Below, piece by piece: positions 34,525 to 43,213 of a stretch of 64,000 nucleotides of DNA (the first letter of the stretch is position 1; every line of letters begins with the position of its first letter). Source of the DNA: Bacteroidota bacterium (GTDB taxonomy: Bacteria > Bacteroidota > Bacteroidia > Chitinophagales > Chitinophagaceae). The stretch spans positions 1-64,000 of the forward strand of contig JAEWKC010000028.1 of assembly GCA_023386235.1 (NCBI GenBank), in the 5' to 3' direction. The notes below the pieces were generated by a model. It was not told the DNA's origin. It made no database searches and saw only the letters and a program-made list of their open reading frames with translations. Both the position numbers and the translations under genes were made by a program.

Positions 34525-34947
34525 ATGAAAAAAATAAAAATAATTGCCGGCGGCGGATTGGTGACCAATGAAAACAACGAACTATTGATGATATTCCGCA
34601 GGGAAAAATGGGATCTGCCTAAAGGCAAACAAGACGACGACGAAAGCATTGAAGCCTGCGCCATCCGTGAAGTGCAAGAAGAAACCGGCTTGACAGATAT
34701 ACATATCGGATCATTGACAGGTATAACTTTTCATGAGTATTTCGATGAGCGTTTTACAAAAAAAAACGTACTTAAAGAATCGCACTGGTTTGCAATGAGC
34801 GTAAAAGGCGTTCCCAGGCTTATACCCCAAACTGCAGAAGATATAGAAAAGGCCGAATGGTGCAATGAGGAAAAAGTAAGCGTTTATCTGCAAAACAGCT
34901 ATCCCAATATTATAGAGATTGTGCAGAAGTGGAGAGGTAAAGTTTGA
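34525..34947 (+). CDS. Nudix hydrolase
   Basis: A 140-residue Nudix protein. The Nudix box GKQDDDESIEACAIREVQEE with following TGL (about residues 32-54) matches GX5EX7REUXEEXGU, with the glutamates that bind divalent metal. The start IKIIAGGGLVTNENNELLMIFRR is typical of members acting on nucleoside diphosphate derivatives. The exact substrate cannot be told. It lies between pyrE (divergent) and prfC (downstream, with its own promoter). Confidence 0.88.
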   Translation: MKKIKIIAGGGLVTNENNELLMIFRREKWDLPKGKQDDDESIEACAIREVQEETGLTDIHIGSLTGITFHEYFDERFTKKNVLKESHWFAMSVKGVPRLIPQTAEDIEKAEWCNEEKVSVYLQNSYPNIIEIVQKWRGKV

Positions 34948-35025
34948 TGCCGGATATGAAATGCGCAAACTTTTAAGCACAAAACATAAAGCGTGGATTC
35001 AGAAAACATCTTCCCATTTTTTTAC

Positions 35026-35033
35026 TACTTTTG
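35026..35033 (+). promoter_or_regulatory. -7 promoter element of prfC, very close to the start codon
   Basis: TACTTTTG is a perfect TAnnTTTG that ends 9 nt before the ATG at 35043. The mRNA leader would be only a few nucleotides. An in-frame TTG at 35031 lies in the element and cannot be the start. Confidence 0.5.
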
Positions 35034-35042
35034 CGCGCAATT

Positions 35043-36632
35043 ATGAGCTACGAAAAAGAAATCAGCAGACGCAAGACCTTTGCCATTATATCCCACCCCG
35101 ATGCCGGTAAAACTACCCTTACCGAAAAATTCCTTTTATTTGGTGGTGCTATACAAACCGCAGGAGCGGTGAAAAGCAATAAAATTAAAAAAGGCGCTAC
35201 ATCAGATTTTATGGAGATTGAACGCCAGCGTGGTATTTCTGTAGCTACATCGGTAATGACTTTTGAATACAAGGATTTTCTTATAAATCTATTAGACACG
35301 CCCGGCCACAAAGATTTTGCCGAAGACACATTTCGAACGCTTACTGCTGTGGACTCTGTAGTGTTAGTGGTAGACAGCGTAAACGGCGTGGAAGAACAAA
35401 CACGCAGGCTGATGGAAGTATGTCGTATGCGCGATACGCCGGTGATTGTATTCATCAACAAAATGGATCGTGATGGGAAAAACCGTTTCGATCTGATTGA
35501 CGAAATAGAGAATGAACTGAACATTTCATTACACCCGATGACATTTCCCATCAACAGCGGGAAAGATTTTAAAGGCGTTTACAATTTGCACGAAAAAAAT
35601 CTGATACTATTTACCCCAAATACCAAAGCAGAAGAGGAAGACAGCTTTGAAATAAAAGACTTGTCGCAGCCGATATTGGAAGCTAAAATAGGAACCGCTG
35701 ACGCAGACATTTTGCGTGAAGATGTAGAACTGCTGGAAGGCGTTTACGGAAGTCTGAACGCTCAGGAATATCTTACCGGAAAAGTAGCCCCCGTGTTTTT
35801 TGGCAGCGCCGTAAATAATTTTGGAGTAAAAGAAATGCTGGATACATTTATCAATATAGCGCCCAATCCAAAGCCACGCGAAACTACTACACGCCTAGTG
35901 GAACCCAATGAGCAGAAATTTAGCGGATTCATCTTTAAAATACACGCCAACCTTGATCCTAAGCACCGCGACAGGATCGCGTTTCTAAGAGTTTGTTCCG
36001 GCAGGTTTGAAAGAAATAAATACTTTCATCATGTAAGAACAGATAAGGACGTACGCTTCAGCAATCCGTATAGTTTTTTGGCAAGAAGCAAGGATGTGAT
36101 TGACGATGCTTACCCGGGCGATGTAGTAGGCTTGTTTGATACCGGTAATTTTAAAATAGGCGATACGCTAACAGAAGGTGAAAATTTTTATTACACAGGT
36201 ATTCCTTCATTTTCACCTGAAATATTTAAAGAGCTGGTAAACAAAGACCCGATGAAAACCAAGCAGCTCGAAAAAGGCATCACGCAACTTACAGATGAAG
36301 GCGTAGCTCAATTGTTTACACAGTTTGGCGGCACAAAAAAAATCATCGGTTGTGTGGGCGAACTGCAATTTGAAGTAATACAATATCGTTTGTTGCAGGA
36401 ATATGGCGCGGCTGTTGAGTTTCGCTCATTGCCTTTCTATAAAGCCTGCTGGCTCACTTCGGAAGACCAAAAAAAGCTGGACGATTTTTTAAGATTCAAA
36501 CAACAAAATTCAGGTGAGGATAAAGACGGCAATCCCGTGTACCTGGCGCAAAGCGAATGGTTTTTAAATACGGAGATCAGTAACAATCCCGATATTCAAT
36601 TTCATTTTTCAAGCGAGATACATAAAGATTAA
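35043..36632 (+). CDS. prfC: Peptide chain release factor 3
   Basis: A 529-residue translational GTPase that recycles RF1 and RF2 from the ribosome after termination. The G domain shows ISHPDAGKTTLTEKFLLFGG (P-loop), the RF3-specific KGATSDFMEIERQRGISVAT switch region, LLDTPGHKDFAEDTFRTL and VFINKMDRDG. Domains II and III follow (GFIFKIHANLDPKHRDRIAF; ELQFEVIQYRL). The length is typical. Start 35043 (MSYEKEISRRKTFAI) is chosen over the TTG four codons upstream, which sits inside the promoter. Confidence 0.97.
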   Translation: MSYEKEISRRKTFAIISHPDAGKTTLTEKFLLFGGAIQTAGAVKSNKIKKGATSDFMEIERQRGISVATSVMTFEYKDFLINLLDTPGHKDFAEDTFRTLTAVDSVVLVVDSVNGVEEQTRRLMEVCRMRDTPVIVFINKMDRDGKNRFDLIDEIENELNISLHPMTFPINSGKDFKGVYNLHEKNLILFTPNTKAEEEDSFEIKDLSQPILEAKIGTADADILREDVELLEGVYGSLNAQEYLTGKVAPVFFGSAVNNFGVKEMLDTFINIAPNPKPRETTTRLVEPNEQKFSGFIFKIHANLDPKHRDRIAFLRVCSGRFERNKYFHHVRTDKDVRFSNPYSFLARSKDVIDDAYPGDVVGLFDTGNFKIGDTLTEGENFYYTGIPSFSPEIFKELVNKDPMKTKQLEKGITQLTDEGVAQLFTQFGGTKKIIGCVGELQFEVIQYRLLQEYGAAVEFRSLPFYKACWLTSEDQKKLDDFLRFKQQNSGEDKDGNPVYLAQSEWFLNTEISNNPDIQFHFSSEIHKD

Positions 36633-36644
36633 AAACAGTTATTG

Positions 36645-38027
36645 TTATTTCTTTCCCTTCTCGCGCTCCTTCCACATTTGATTGAAGGTTTTGTTGGAAA
36701 AGTCAAGATTGCCATGATAGGCTTTCCAAGGTGTGAATAATGTATTTACAAAACTATTTTTCATTTTTCCCGTTCCCTGGTTATACAATCCTCTGCGCAA
36801 TGTGGCGAATTTCCATATCTTCCACACGGCACGCTCTGAAAAATCGGTATAGCCTTCTTCAACCGATTCGGCTCTGTTTTCGAGCAACAGCTCATGCAGA
36901 TTGATTCTTACCGGGCACACTTCTGTACAATTACCACATAATGAAGAAGCAAAACTCAGGTGCTTAAACTCTTTCATTCCCTTTAAATGTGGTGTGATTA
37001 CGCTGCCGATAGGCCCGCTGTAGGTGGTTTCGTATGAATGTCCGCCAATGTTTTTATACACGGGACACGCGTTCAAGCACGCGCCGCACCTTATGCAATA
37101 CAATGCTTCTCTTACTTTTTCATTTTCCAACAGATTGGTTCTGCCATTGTCTAACAAAACCACATACATTTCTGTGGGACCATCAGATTCTTTGTCTTGT
37201 TTAGGTCCGGAAAGCAATGAATTGTAAGCCGTAACCAACTGCCCGGTACCATAGGTAGCCAGCAAAGGCCAGAACAGTTCCAGATCTTTCAGAGAAGGAA
37301 TCACTTTTTCAATTCCCGCTACCACGATTAATGTTTTCGGAAAAGCCGCAGAAAGCCTTGCGTTTCCTTCATTTTCGGTGAGCGCTATGCTGCCGGTGTC
37401 TGCTACTATAAAGTTGGCTCCTGTAATGCCCACCTGCGCCTCTACGAATTTTTCGCGCAGTACGCTTCTGGCTACAAGCGTGAGTGCTTCTGGCGGCAGA
37501 TTTTTTTCTACACCTAATTTTTCTGTAAACAGATCGGCTATTTGCTCTTTACTCTTGTGCATGGCTGGCGTAACGATGTGGTATGGCGGCTCATCGTCTA
37601 ACTGTTGAATATATTCACCCAGGTCTGTTTCTACGCTTTCAATGCCCTGCTCTTCCAGAAATTTATTCAGGTGCAGCTCTTCGGTAACCATGCTTTTGCT
37701 TTTTACCAAAGTTTTGCAATTTTTTTCTCTGCATATTCTGCCAATTTCTTCCAGTGCCTGCTGTGCATCTTCCGCCCATATCACTTTTGCTCCCCGATCG
37801 GATATTTTTTTCTCGAAAGTTAATAGCGATTCATCCAGATGCTCTATGGCCTGCCACTTGAGATTTTTGGCCATCATGCGTGCGGTATCCATATCGTAAA
37901 ACTGAGATTTACCGCCGCTTACGGCAATATTGTATTTACCTATATTGAAGTTGATAGTACTTCTGTGAGCCAGATCAAACGCTTTTTGTTTTCCTTTGGC
38001 TATGAAAGACACGGCATTTTTTTCCAT
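36645..38027 (-). CDS. LutB-like iron-sulfur protein (lactate utilisation)
   Basis: A 460-residue LutB/YkgF-type protein. Residues 60-300 form the LUD domain (KSKSMVTEELHLNKFLEEQGI, GITGANFIVADTGSIALTENEGN). CIRCGACLNACPVY and CGNCTEVCPV (about 310-370) hold two 4Fe-4S clusters as in ferredoxin-like C-termini. LutABC oxidises L-lactate to pyruvate, but lutA and lutC are not in the window, so the assignment is by family. Start ATG 38027 is chosen because the upstream TTG lies in the promoter element. It converges on prfC with a 12-nt gap. Confidence 0.87.
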   Translation of the reverse strand: MEKNAVSFIAKGKQKAFDLAHRSTINFNIGKYNIAVSGGKSQFYDMDTARMMAKNLKWQAIEHLDESLLTFEKKISDRGAKVIWAEDAQQALEEIGRICREKNCKTLVKSKSMVTEELHLNKFLEEQGIESVETDLGEYIQQLDDEPPYHIVTPAMHKSKEQIADLFTEKLGVEKNLPPEALTLVARSVLREKFVEAQVGITGANFIVADTGSIALTENEGNARLSAAFPKTLIVVAGIEKVIPSLKDLELFWPLLATYGTGQLVTAYNSLLSGPKQDKESDGPTEMYVVLLDNGRTNLLENEKVREALYCIRCGACLNACPVYKNIGGHSYETTYSGPIGSVITPHLKGMKEFKHLSFASSLCGNCTEVCPVRINLHELLLENRAESVEEGYTDFSERAVWKIWKFATLRRGLYNQGTGKMKNSFVNTLFTPWKAYHGNLDFSNKTFNQMWKEREKGKK

Positions 38028-38030
38028 CTT

Positions 38031-38038
38031 CAAATGTA
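38031..38038 (-). promoter_or_regulatory. -7 promoter element of the lutB-like gene
   Basis: The minus strand reads TACATTTG, a perfect TAnnTTTG, followed by AAG and then the ATG. The transcript would start at or next to the start codon, that is, nearly leaderless. Confidence 0.45.
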
Positions 38039-38133
38039 CTTATTTTTTCAGAAAACCTTTCTCATTAAGCTTAACGTTTATCCAGGTGAGATGAATAACT
38101 GGTTTGATGTAAAGTTTTCTACCCAATAAAATA

Positions 38134-41100
38134 TCAAAGTATCGCTCTCACACCTACTCTGCCCACATGAATAGTGCGGGTTTCGGCAGGTTTTCTGCCT
38201 TCGTAGCGAACGGAGAGTTCCAGGTATTTCATTATACGTTTGGTCATATCAAGTGTCCACAAATAGTTATCGCCGGGCAGCAGTCCCTGCATCATAGTGT
38301 ATCCAACAGTTGAATTTACTTCTCCTGTAAAGTTTATCTGGTTGTAAGAGAATCTTCCTGTAAGACTTGTATTGGAAAAGGCATTGTATTTGGCTTCTGT
38401 GGTCAGCACACTGCTTTTATATTCTTCGCCACCAAGCTGTTGTGCATTTTTCATAGAGGCATACTGATAGCCGGCCGTCATACGAAATTTGGTTTGTATA
38501 AAATAAATAACCGAAGGAGAAAAAGAAAACGTGGCCAATTGATAATTCCTGTTGTTAAAAAATGGCGTAAGCAGATTGTTTTCACCTATTTTTTGCTGCA
38601 ATTCAATAGTGTAATTATTACTGATATTAAATTTAGCCTTCACTATCCAGTCTTTCAACTCGCGGCTTTCTGCACCATAGGTCATCAATGCTTTTCCTAC
38701 GTTTACAAAACGGCTGATATCCAAGCCCCAAATTCTTCCCATGCGGTTTAGAGAAAGCGTATTATTAAAAATATAATTGAGATTTAAAAGCGCGCTATCC
38801 GCTATATCTCCCTGAAATGGATTGAATTCCATACTCTTATCCGCAATACTTTTCTTATTGGTCTGTAAGGAAGATTGTAGGTTAACTTTGCTTACAATAT
38901 TTGCCCATTTATTTTTGCTGTCGCCAAAATAGGCATAAGGGTCTAAGAGAATGTTGTAATTGAGCTGCACATAATTGGCTTTTACAAATTCATTGGTGGG
39001 AGTGAATATTTTTATGTATTTAGCTTCATCGGTAAACACGGCGGTTTCAAATTCATTGAGCTGCGCTATGCCATCTTCATTATAATCTTTCCAGGTAAAT
39101 TGTCCCTGACCGGCAGGCACTTCAATGTACGTATAAGCTCTTTTTTGCTCTTGGCCGGCACCTGTTTCGTATAAAAAACTTCCGGTAAGCATTCCTTTCC
39201 ATTCATTTACATTGTATTCAATTCTTCCTAAAAAAGAATTTTCGGGTTGTAGAAAAGTGAAATAATCGGTATTGTATGTTTTAAGCTGCCTGTATGTAGC
39301 CGAAAGGCGAAAAGTATGCTGTATATTTTTCAATAATTCTGCCTGTAGATGAATGTTCTCACTCCTGTCTGTTTGCTGCAGCTCAGTTCCTCTCGGAAGT
39401 TTATTGCTTCGTGTATTATAAGTAAGTGAAAATTGATTGCGCGCGCTTCTGTCTGATTGTATATAGGCCGAAAAATCCTGAAAAGAAAAGCTGGTATTCG
39501 TTAGCGAGTCGGTTAGCTTATTTTTTAACTGGTTGTTTTCCATAGCATATCTTACACCTGCTTCTATATTAGCCATTGTAGAAAAACGTTTAGAAAACTC
39601 TACTCTGGGTCTAAAGAAAAAGCCATTGTTGTACACGTCTTTGATACTTGTGTAGCTTATCAATTCAGTCATTTTCCAGCCGTTAGGTGTTTGCAGCCTG
39701 TGCTGCAGAGTATTTCGCAATCCTTTGTAGCCGCCGCTTCGTGTATATTTATCTACCTGATAATCAATAAAGTTATACTGGTTTGTTCTTAATCCAACCT
39801 GAAGATTAATTATATTTTCATTTTCATTAGGTACAAGCAGAGGTAAACCCCAATCTCTAAAAAACTCTACCGCACGCAATCTTTCTACGGGCTGAAAATT
39901 AGCCTCTGCTCTTTCTATGTTGAGATGCGTATACAATTCCCTTTGTTTTTCTTTTGCTGTTTTCCATCGATGTTTTTTTTCAAACTGCAATTTACCGGCA
40001 AAACCATTATCATTCATCTTATCGTTTACAGAAAAAGTGTTTATATCATATTTACTACCAGCCAGTTCTACACGCAATCTCGTATTTTCATTAAAAGTAT
40101 ACTCGGCATCCAGGTCTATCAGCTGGTGCTTTTTGGGAGAAGGTATAAACTCTGCCGGCTCATAATTGCCCTGCGGAATACCATTTATGGGTGCTACCCA
40201 CTGAAAAGCCTGTCCGTTTGCGCCTGAAATCAACGGAATATAATTGCCCCTGTTTACACCAACCTGCACAAAATATAAAGCATATTTTGCAAGTAAACTA
40301 TCAGTTGAGTAAACATATATACTATCTTGATAAGTATTTATTAAAGTATCTATTTTTTTATATAAAATTTTAGTGGAAGTATTTGGCGTCTGTTCAGCGT
40401 AAGGATAAAAAGCCCATGCTATGCTGTCTCCTATCGCATTCATAAATGATTTTTTAGAATTGTCTATAGTAACATTTATAGGCGAAGATTTTGCATCGGT
40501 ATTGCTAAAAGCTGCTACATTTAATTTTAGTTTATTATTGAAATTAATAGTATTTTTAATATAAATCATTGAATTAAAATAGTTTCTGTCGGAATACTCA
40601 AATTCTACCTGTATTCTTTTATCCTTGGTAACCATTTGCTTCGGTGTAAAGCTTATTTGTGCCAGATTGTAATCTATTACATAATCCTGATCTTCTCCAC
40701 GGCTCATCAACTGACCGTCTATGAATACTCTTTCCGTTCCGGCCAGGATTACGATATACATTTCATTATTGTTGCCAAATAACTTATAAGGTCCCTGATT
40801 GCCTTCCGCTACCTGTAAAACATTTCGTGCAAACTTTCCTTTGGCAATGGAAGCGTTCACTATAAAGTCGTTTTGTATTTTGCTATTAAGAGCAAACAAC
40901 TGCCGGTAAGAGATGCCTTCCAGCCTTTTGTAAAAACGCAGAAAGTATTGTTCATCCTGTCTTAAATCAATATCTCCCAAACTTACCTGCCATTTCTTGC
41001 CGGAGAATTGCAGGAAAATCCTGTCAAAATCGTTGAGCATCTGCGTGCTGCCATCGGGCTGTACCGGCAAATTATTGTCGGTAAGCGCGGCTTCCAGCCG

Positions 41101-41589
41101 GATACTATCGCCCAGATAACCATTCATTTGCAGGTTAAACTGCGAATTAAAAATTAGATCCTGGCTGTTGCCCACGCTTAGGCTTCTGCCAAAGCTGCCA
41201 TTATAATTCATATCGCCAAATTGTAGTAGCGATGGGTTATTTGTTTCGTTCAAAACCCTTTCTCTCGGAAACCGCACATCTATATAATCATTATAATCAA
41301 ACCTTTTTACAACTTTGTTCAATTTTGGCATTACGCGGTACTTAACCTGAATGCTGTCCTTATCAATCATTTTTTTCCAGGTCAGCGTCGCGTTTAAATA
41401 ATCAATATCGTAAAAAGAAGTATCTGCTTTTTCAGCGGAAAAAGAGCCCGGCACTATGGATAAGGAATCTACCCGTACCGTTCCGGCGGCGCTTATTTGT
41501 TTTTCGCGAAGAGTAGACAACGATTGCGACCGTGCACACAGCACAGCGCATAGGAACAACAACGTTAGTATAAAAATTCTCGAAAACAT
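38134..41589 (-). CDS. Large exported protein of unknown function, probable outer-membrane barrel
   Basis: A 1151-residue protein with a signal peptide (1-21, ending LCARSQ). I do not recognise a named domain. The N-terminal part (about 70-350) has beta-sandwich-like segments (VDIRF-type, QVEFEYSDRNYF). From about 560 onward there are alternating amphipathic strands with aromatic ends (NQFSLTYNTRSN, FRMTAGYQYASM, LELSVRYEGRKP), ending in a hydrophobic VGVRAIL, as in outer-membrane barrels. No TonB plug or T9SS tail is visible. It is transcribed away from the Crp/Fnr gene. Confidence 0.75.
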   Translation of the reverse strand: MFSRIFILTLLFLCAVLCARSQSLSTLREKQISAAGTVRVDSLSIVPGSFSAEKADTSFYDIDYLNATLTWKKMIDKDSIQVKYRVMPKLNKVVKRFDYNDYIDVRFPRERVLNETNNPSLLQFGDMNYNGSFGRSLSVGNSQDLIFNSQFNLQMNGYLGDSIRLEAALTDNNLPVQPDGSTQMLNDFDRIFLQFSGKKWQVSLGDIDLRQDEQYFLRFYKRLEGISYRQLFALNSKIQNDFIVNASIAKGKFARNVLQVAEGNQGPYKLFGNNNEMYIVILAGTERVFIDGQLMSRGEDQDYVIDYNLAQISFTPKQMVTKDKRIQVEFEYSDRNYFNSMIYIKNTINFNNKLKLNVAAFSNTDAKSSPINVTIDNSKKSFMNAIGDSIAWAFYPYAEQTPNTSTKILYKKIDTLINTYQDSIYVYSTDSLLAKYALYFVQVGVNRGNYIPLISGANGQAFQWVAPINGIPQGNYEPAEFIPSPKKHQLIDLDAEYTFNENTRLRVELAGSKYDINTFSVNDKMNDNGFAGKLQFEKKHRWKTAKEKQRELYTHLNIERAEANFQPVERLRAVEFFRDWGLPLLVPNENENIINLQVGLRTNQYNFIDYQVDKYTRSGGYKGLRNTLQHRLQTPNGWKMTELISYTSIKDVYNNGFFFRPRVEFSKRFSTMANIEAGVRYAMENNQLKNKLTDSLTNTSFSFQDFSAYIQSDRSARNQFSLTYNTRSNKLPRGTELQQTDRSENIHLQAELLKNIQHTFRLSATYRQLKTYNTDYFTFLQPENSFLGRIEYNVNEWKGMLTGSFLYETGAGQEQKRAYTYIEVPAGQGQFTWKDYNEDGIAQLNEFETAVFTDEAKYIKIFTPTNEFVKANYVQLNYNILLDPYAYFGDSKNKWANIVSKVNLQSSLQTNKKSIADKSMEFNPFQGDIADSALLNLNYIFNNTLSLNRMGRIWGLDISRFVNVGKALMTYGAESRELKDWIVKAKFNISNNYTIELQQKIGENNLLTPFFNNRNYQLATFSFSPSVIYFIQTKFRMTAGYQYASMKNAQQLGGEEYKSSVLTTEAKYNAFSNTSLTGRFSYNQINFTGEVNSTVGYTMMQGLLPGDNYLWTLDMTKRIMKYLELSVRYEGRKPAETRTIHVGRVGVRAIL

Positions 41590-41660
41590 CAATGATTCTA
41601 TAACTTATCAAAAATAGTAATATTGTGCTGCCGATTTTATTTTTATATAATCAATTTACT

Positions 41661-41691
41661 TTTGTTATAAAATATTTTAATAGTAAATTTG
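41661..41691 (+). promoter_or_regulatory. Promoter of the Crp/Fnr gene
   Basis: TTTG (41661-41664), a 19-bp spacer and TAAATTTG (41684-41691) make an ideal Bacteroidota promoter. The start codon follows 29 nt later. It overlaps the longer frame to 41625 and so rules out that upstream start. Confidence 0.75.
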
Positions 41692-41720
41692 CCACATTCT
41701 GCTATAAGACTAAGAGTTTA

Positions 41721-42437
41721 ATGAAAGATACACCAAACTACTGCGACAATAACTGTGTGAATTGCATACCGCAAAGAGATACAGTATTTGCCGGATTGAC
41801 TGAAGAGCAACTGGAAACGCTTAACGAAAATAAATCTTGTACCAACTATAAAAAAGGGCAGGTTATTTTTTCTGAGAACGGTATTCCTTTTGGTCTATTT
41901 TGCGTAAGCCACGGCAAAATCAAAATCGCTTCTACGGGACTTGACGGGAAAGAGCAAATCCTTCGTTTTGCGAAAACGGGAGATATATTCGGCTACAGAG
42001 CATTGATTTCGCAGGACAGGTATCATTGTAATGCTATTGCAATGGAAGACAGCGCCATTTGTATTATAGATAAAAATGTATTCCTGAATATATATTACAA
42101 CAATCCCAGCCTGTCAAGAGCCGTATTCAAGAAAATAAGTGAAGACCTCAAAAAGGCTGAAAATATTATTGTATCTCTCTCTCAAAAAAACGTACGGGAA
42201 AGACTGGCCGAATCGCTTTTGTTTTTTATAGCTACCTATGGTTATGAAGAAGACGGATCTACGCTGAATGTATTATTCAGCCGCGAAGAAATAGCGGCTT
42301 TCGTAGGTACATCTACCGAAAGTGTGATAAGGTTATTATCTGAATTTAACTCTGATAAAATAGTAGAATTAATAGGCAAGAAAATCAAGGTTATCAATCT
42401 TGATAAACTTACCAAAACAGCCAACTTGCTGTATTAA
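41721..42437 (+). CDS. Crp/Fnr-family transcriptional regulator
   Basis: A 238-residue regulator. Residues 30-150 form the cyclic-nucleotide-type sensor barrel (YKKGQVIFSENGIPFGLFCV, GDIFGYRALIS). Residues 165-238 form the winged helix (RERLAESLLFF, FSREEIAAFVGTSTESVIRLLSEF recognition helix). The N-terminus has a CxxxCxxC cluster (C8, C12, C15 in YCDNNCVNC), and another cysteine occurs near residue 39 (NKSCTNY). FNR uses such cysteines to bind an oxygen-sensing iron-sulfur cluster, so an oxygen or redox role is possible here but not shown. The longer frame to 41625 crosses the promoter. Confidence 0.88.
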   Translation: MKDTPNYCDNNCVNCIPQRDTVFAGLTEEQLETLNENKSCTNYKKGQVIFSENGIPFGLFCVSHGKIKIASTGLDGKEQILRFAKTGDIFGYRALISQDRYHCNAIAMEDSAICIIDKNVFLNIYYNNPSLSRAVFKKISEDLKKAENIIVSLSQKNVRERLAESLLFFIATYGYEEDGSTLNVLFSREEIAAFVGTSTESVIRLLSEFNSDKIVELIGKKIKVINLDKLTKTANLLY

Positions 42438-42462
42438 AAATACTAACTGTGTAGGTTTTAGA

Positions 42463-42936
42463 TTAGCTTCTATTCCTGTTCATTTCCTCAAAAACTTCAT
42501 CTATTAGCAGTATGTTGCCATCGGCAGCTTCAGTGGCTAGTTGGTCGCAACGGTTGTTGTAAGGATTATCTGCATGTCCTTTTACCCAAAAGAATTGAAT
42601 TGAAAATGACAGAGCAAGTTTATAATATTGCATCCACAGATCTTTATTCTTTTTTCCTCCTTTAAAATCAGTGGCTATCCAGCTTTTTAGCCAGCCTTTT
42701 TCTACCGCGTTTACCACATATTGTGAATCGGTATAGATCAAAATCTTTTCGGTATTTCTTTTCAATGCTTCCAATGCCTTTATTACCGAAAGCAATTCCA
42801 TCCTGTTGTTGGTAGTAAACCTATAGCCCGCCGATAATTCTTTCCTGAATTTTCCGTACATCATCACTACTCCGTAGCCTCCCCTTCCCGGGTTGCCTCT
42901 TGACGCACCGTCTGTGTATATAATTATTTCTGCCAT
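42463..42936 (-). CDS. rnhA: Ribonuclease HI
   Basis: A 157-residue RNase HI that degrades RNA in RNA-DNA hybrids. Catalytic acidic residues are visible in YTDGASRGNPGRGGYGVV (Asp), NNRMELLSVIKAL (Glu), YTDSQYVV (Asp) and NRCDQLATEAA (Asp). WVKGHADNPYN contains the conserved His. It has the substrate-handle helix (LKSWIATDFKGGKKNKDLW) of E. coli-like enzymes. It converges on the Crp/Fnr gene with 25 nt between them. Confidence 0.96.
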   Translation of the reverse strand: MAEIIIYTDGASRGNPGRGGYGVVMMYGKFRKELSAGYRFTTNNRMELLSVIKALEALKRNTEKILIYTDSQYVVNAVEKGWLKSWIATDFKGGKKNKDLWMQYYKLALSFSIQFFWVKGHADNPYNNRCDQLATEAADGNILLIDEVFEEMNRNRS

Positions 42937-43213
42937 TCGTTTTCAAAAATAGCAAGTATTCCACAATATTATTCTCATTAAAAACAATCTTATGAAAATA
43001 ATTTTTTTGATTATAGAAAAAACTGTAATATTGCATTCGGAAACAAAGATTTCTATTTTCAAATTAGAAAAAGCTACGCTTACACTCCTTGTTTTCTCAA
43101 AAAAAATCGACCTATATTTTAAAAACTTTATTTATCCTTCTAAAAGAACTCCAATAATATCAATTGGAATGATTTTGATGAATCAATCAAAAAAAATAAT
43201 TACGTAAAGATTT

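Noticed and set aside
35031..35042. TTG start for prfC
   Set aside because: It lies in the TACTTTTG promoter element; ATG 35043 gives the usual RF3 N-terminus.
42992..43207. 71-codon frame before rho
   Set aside because: Very AT-rich, low complexity, no promoter or homologous pattern; treated as the rho leader region.
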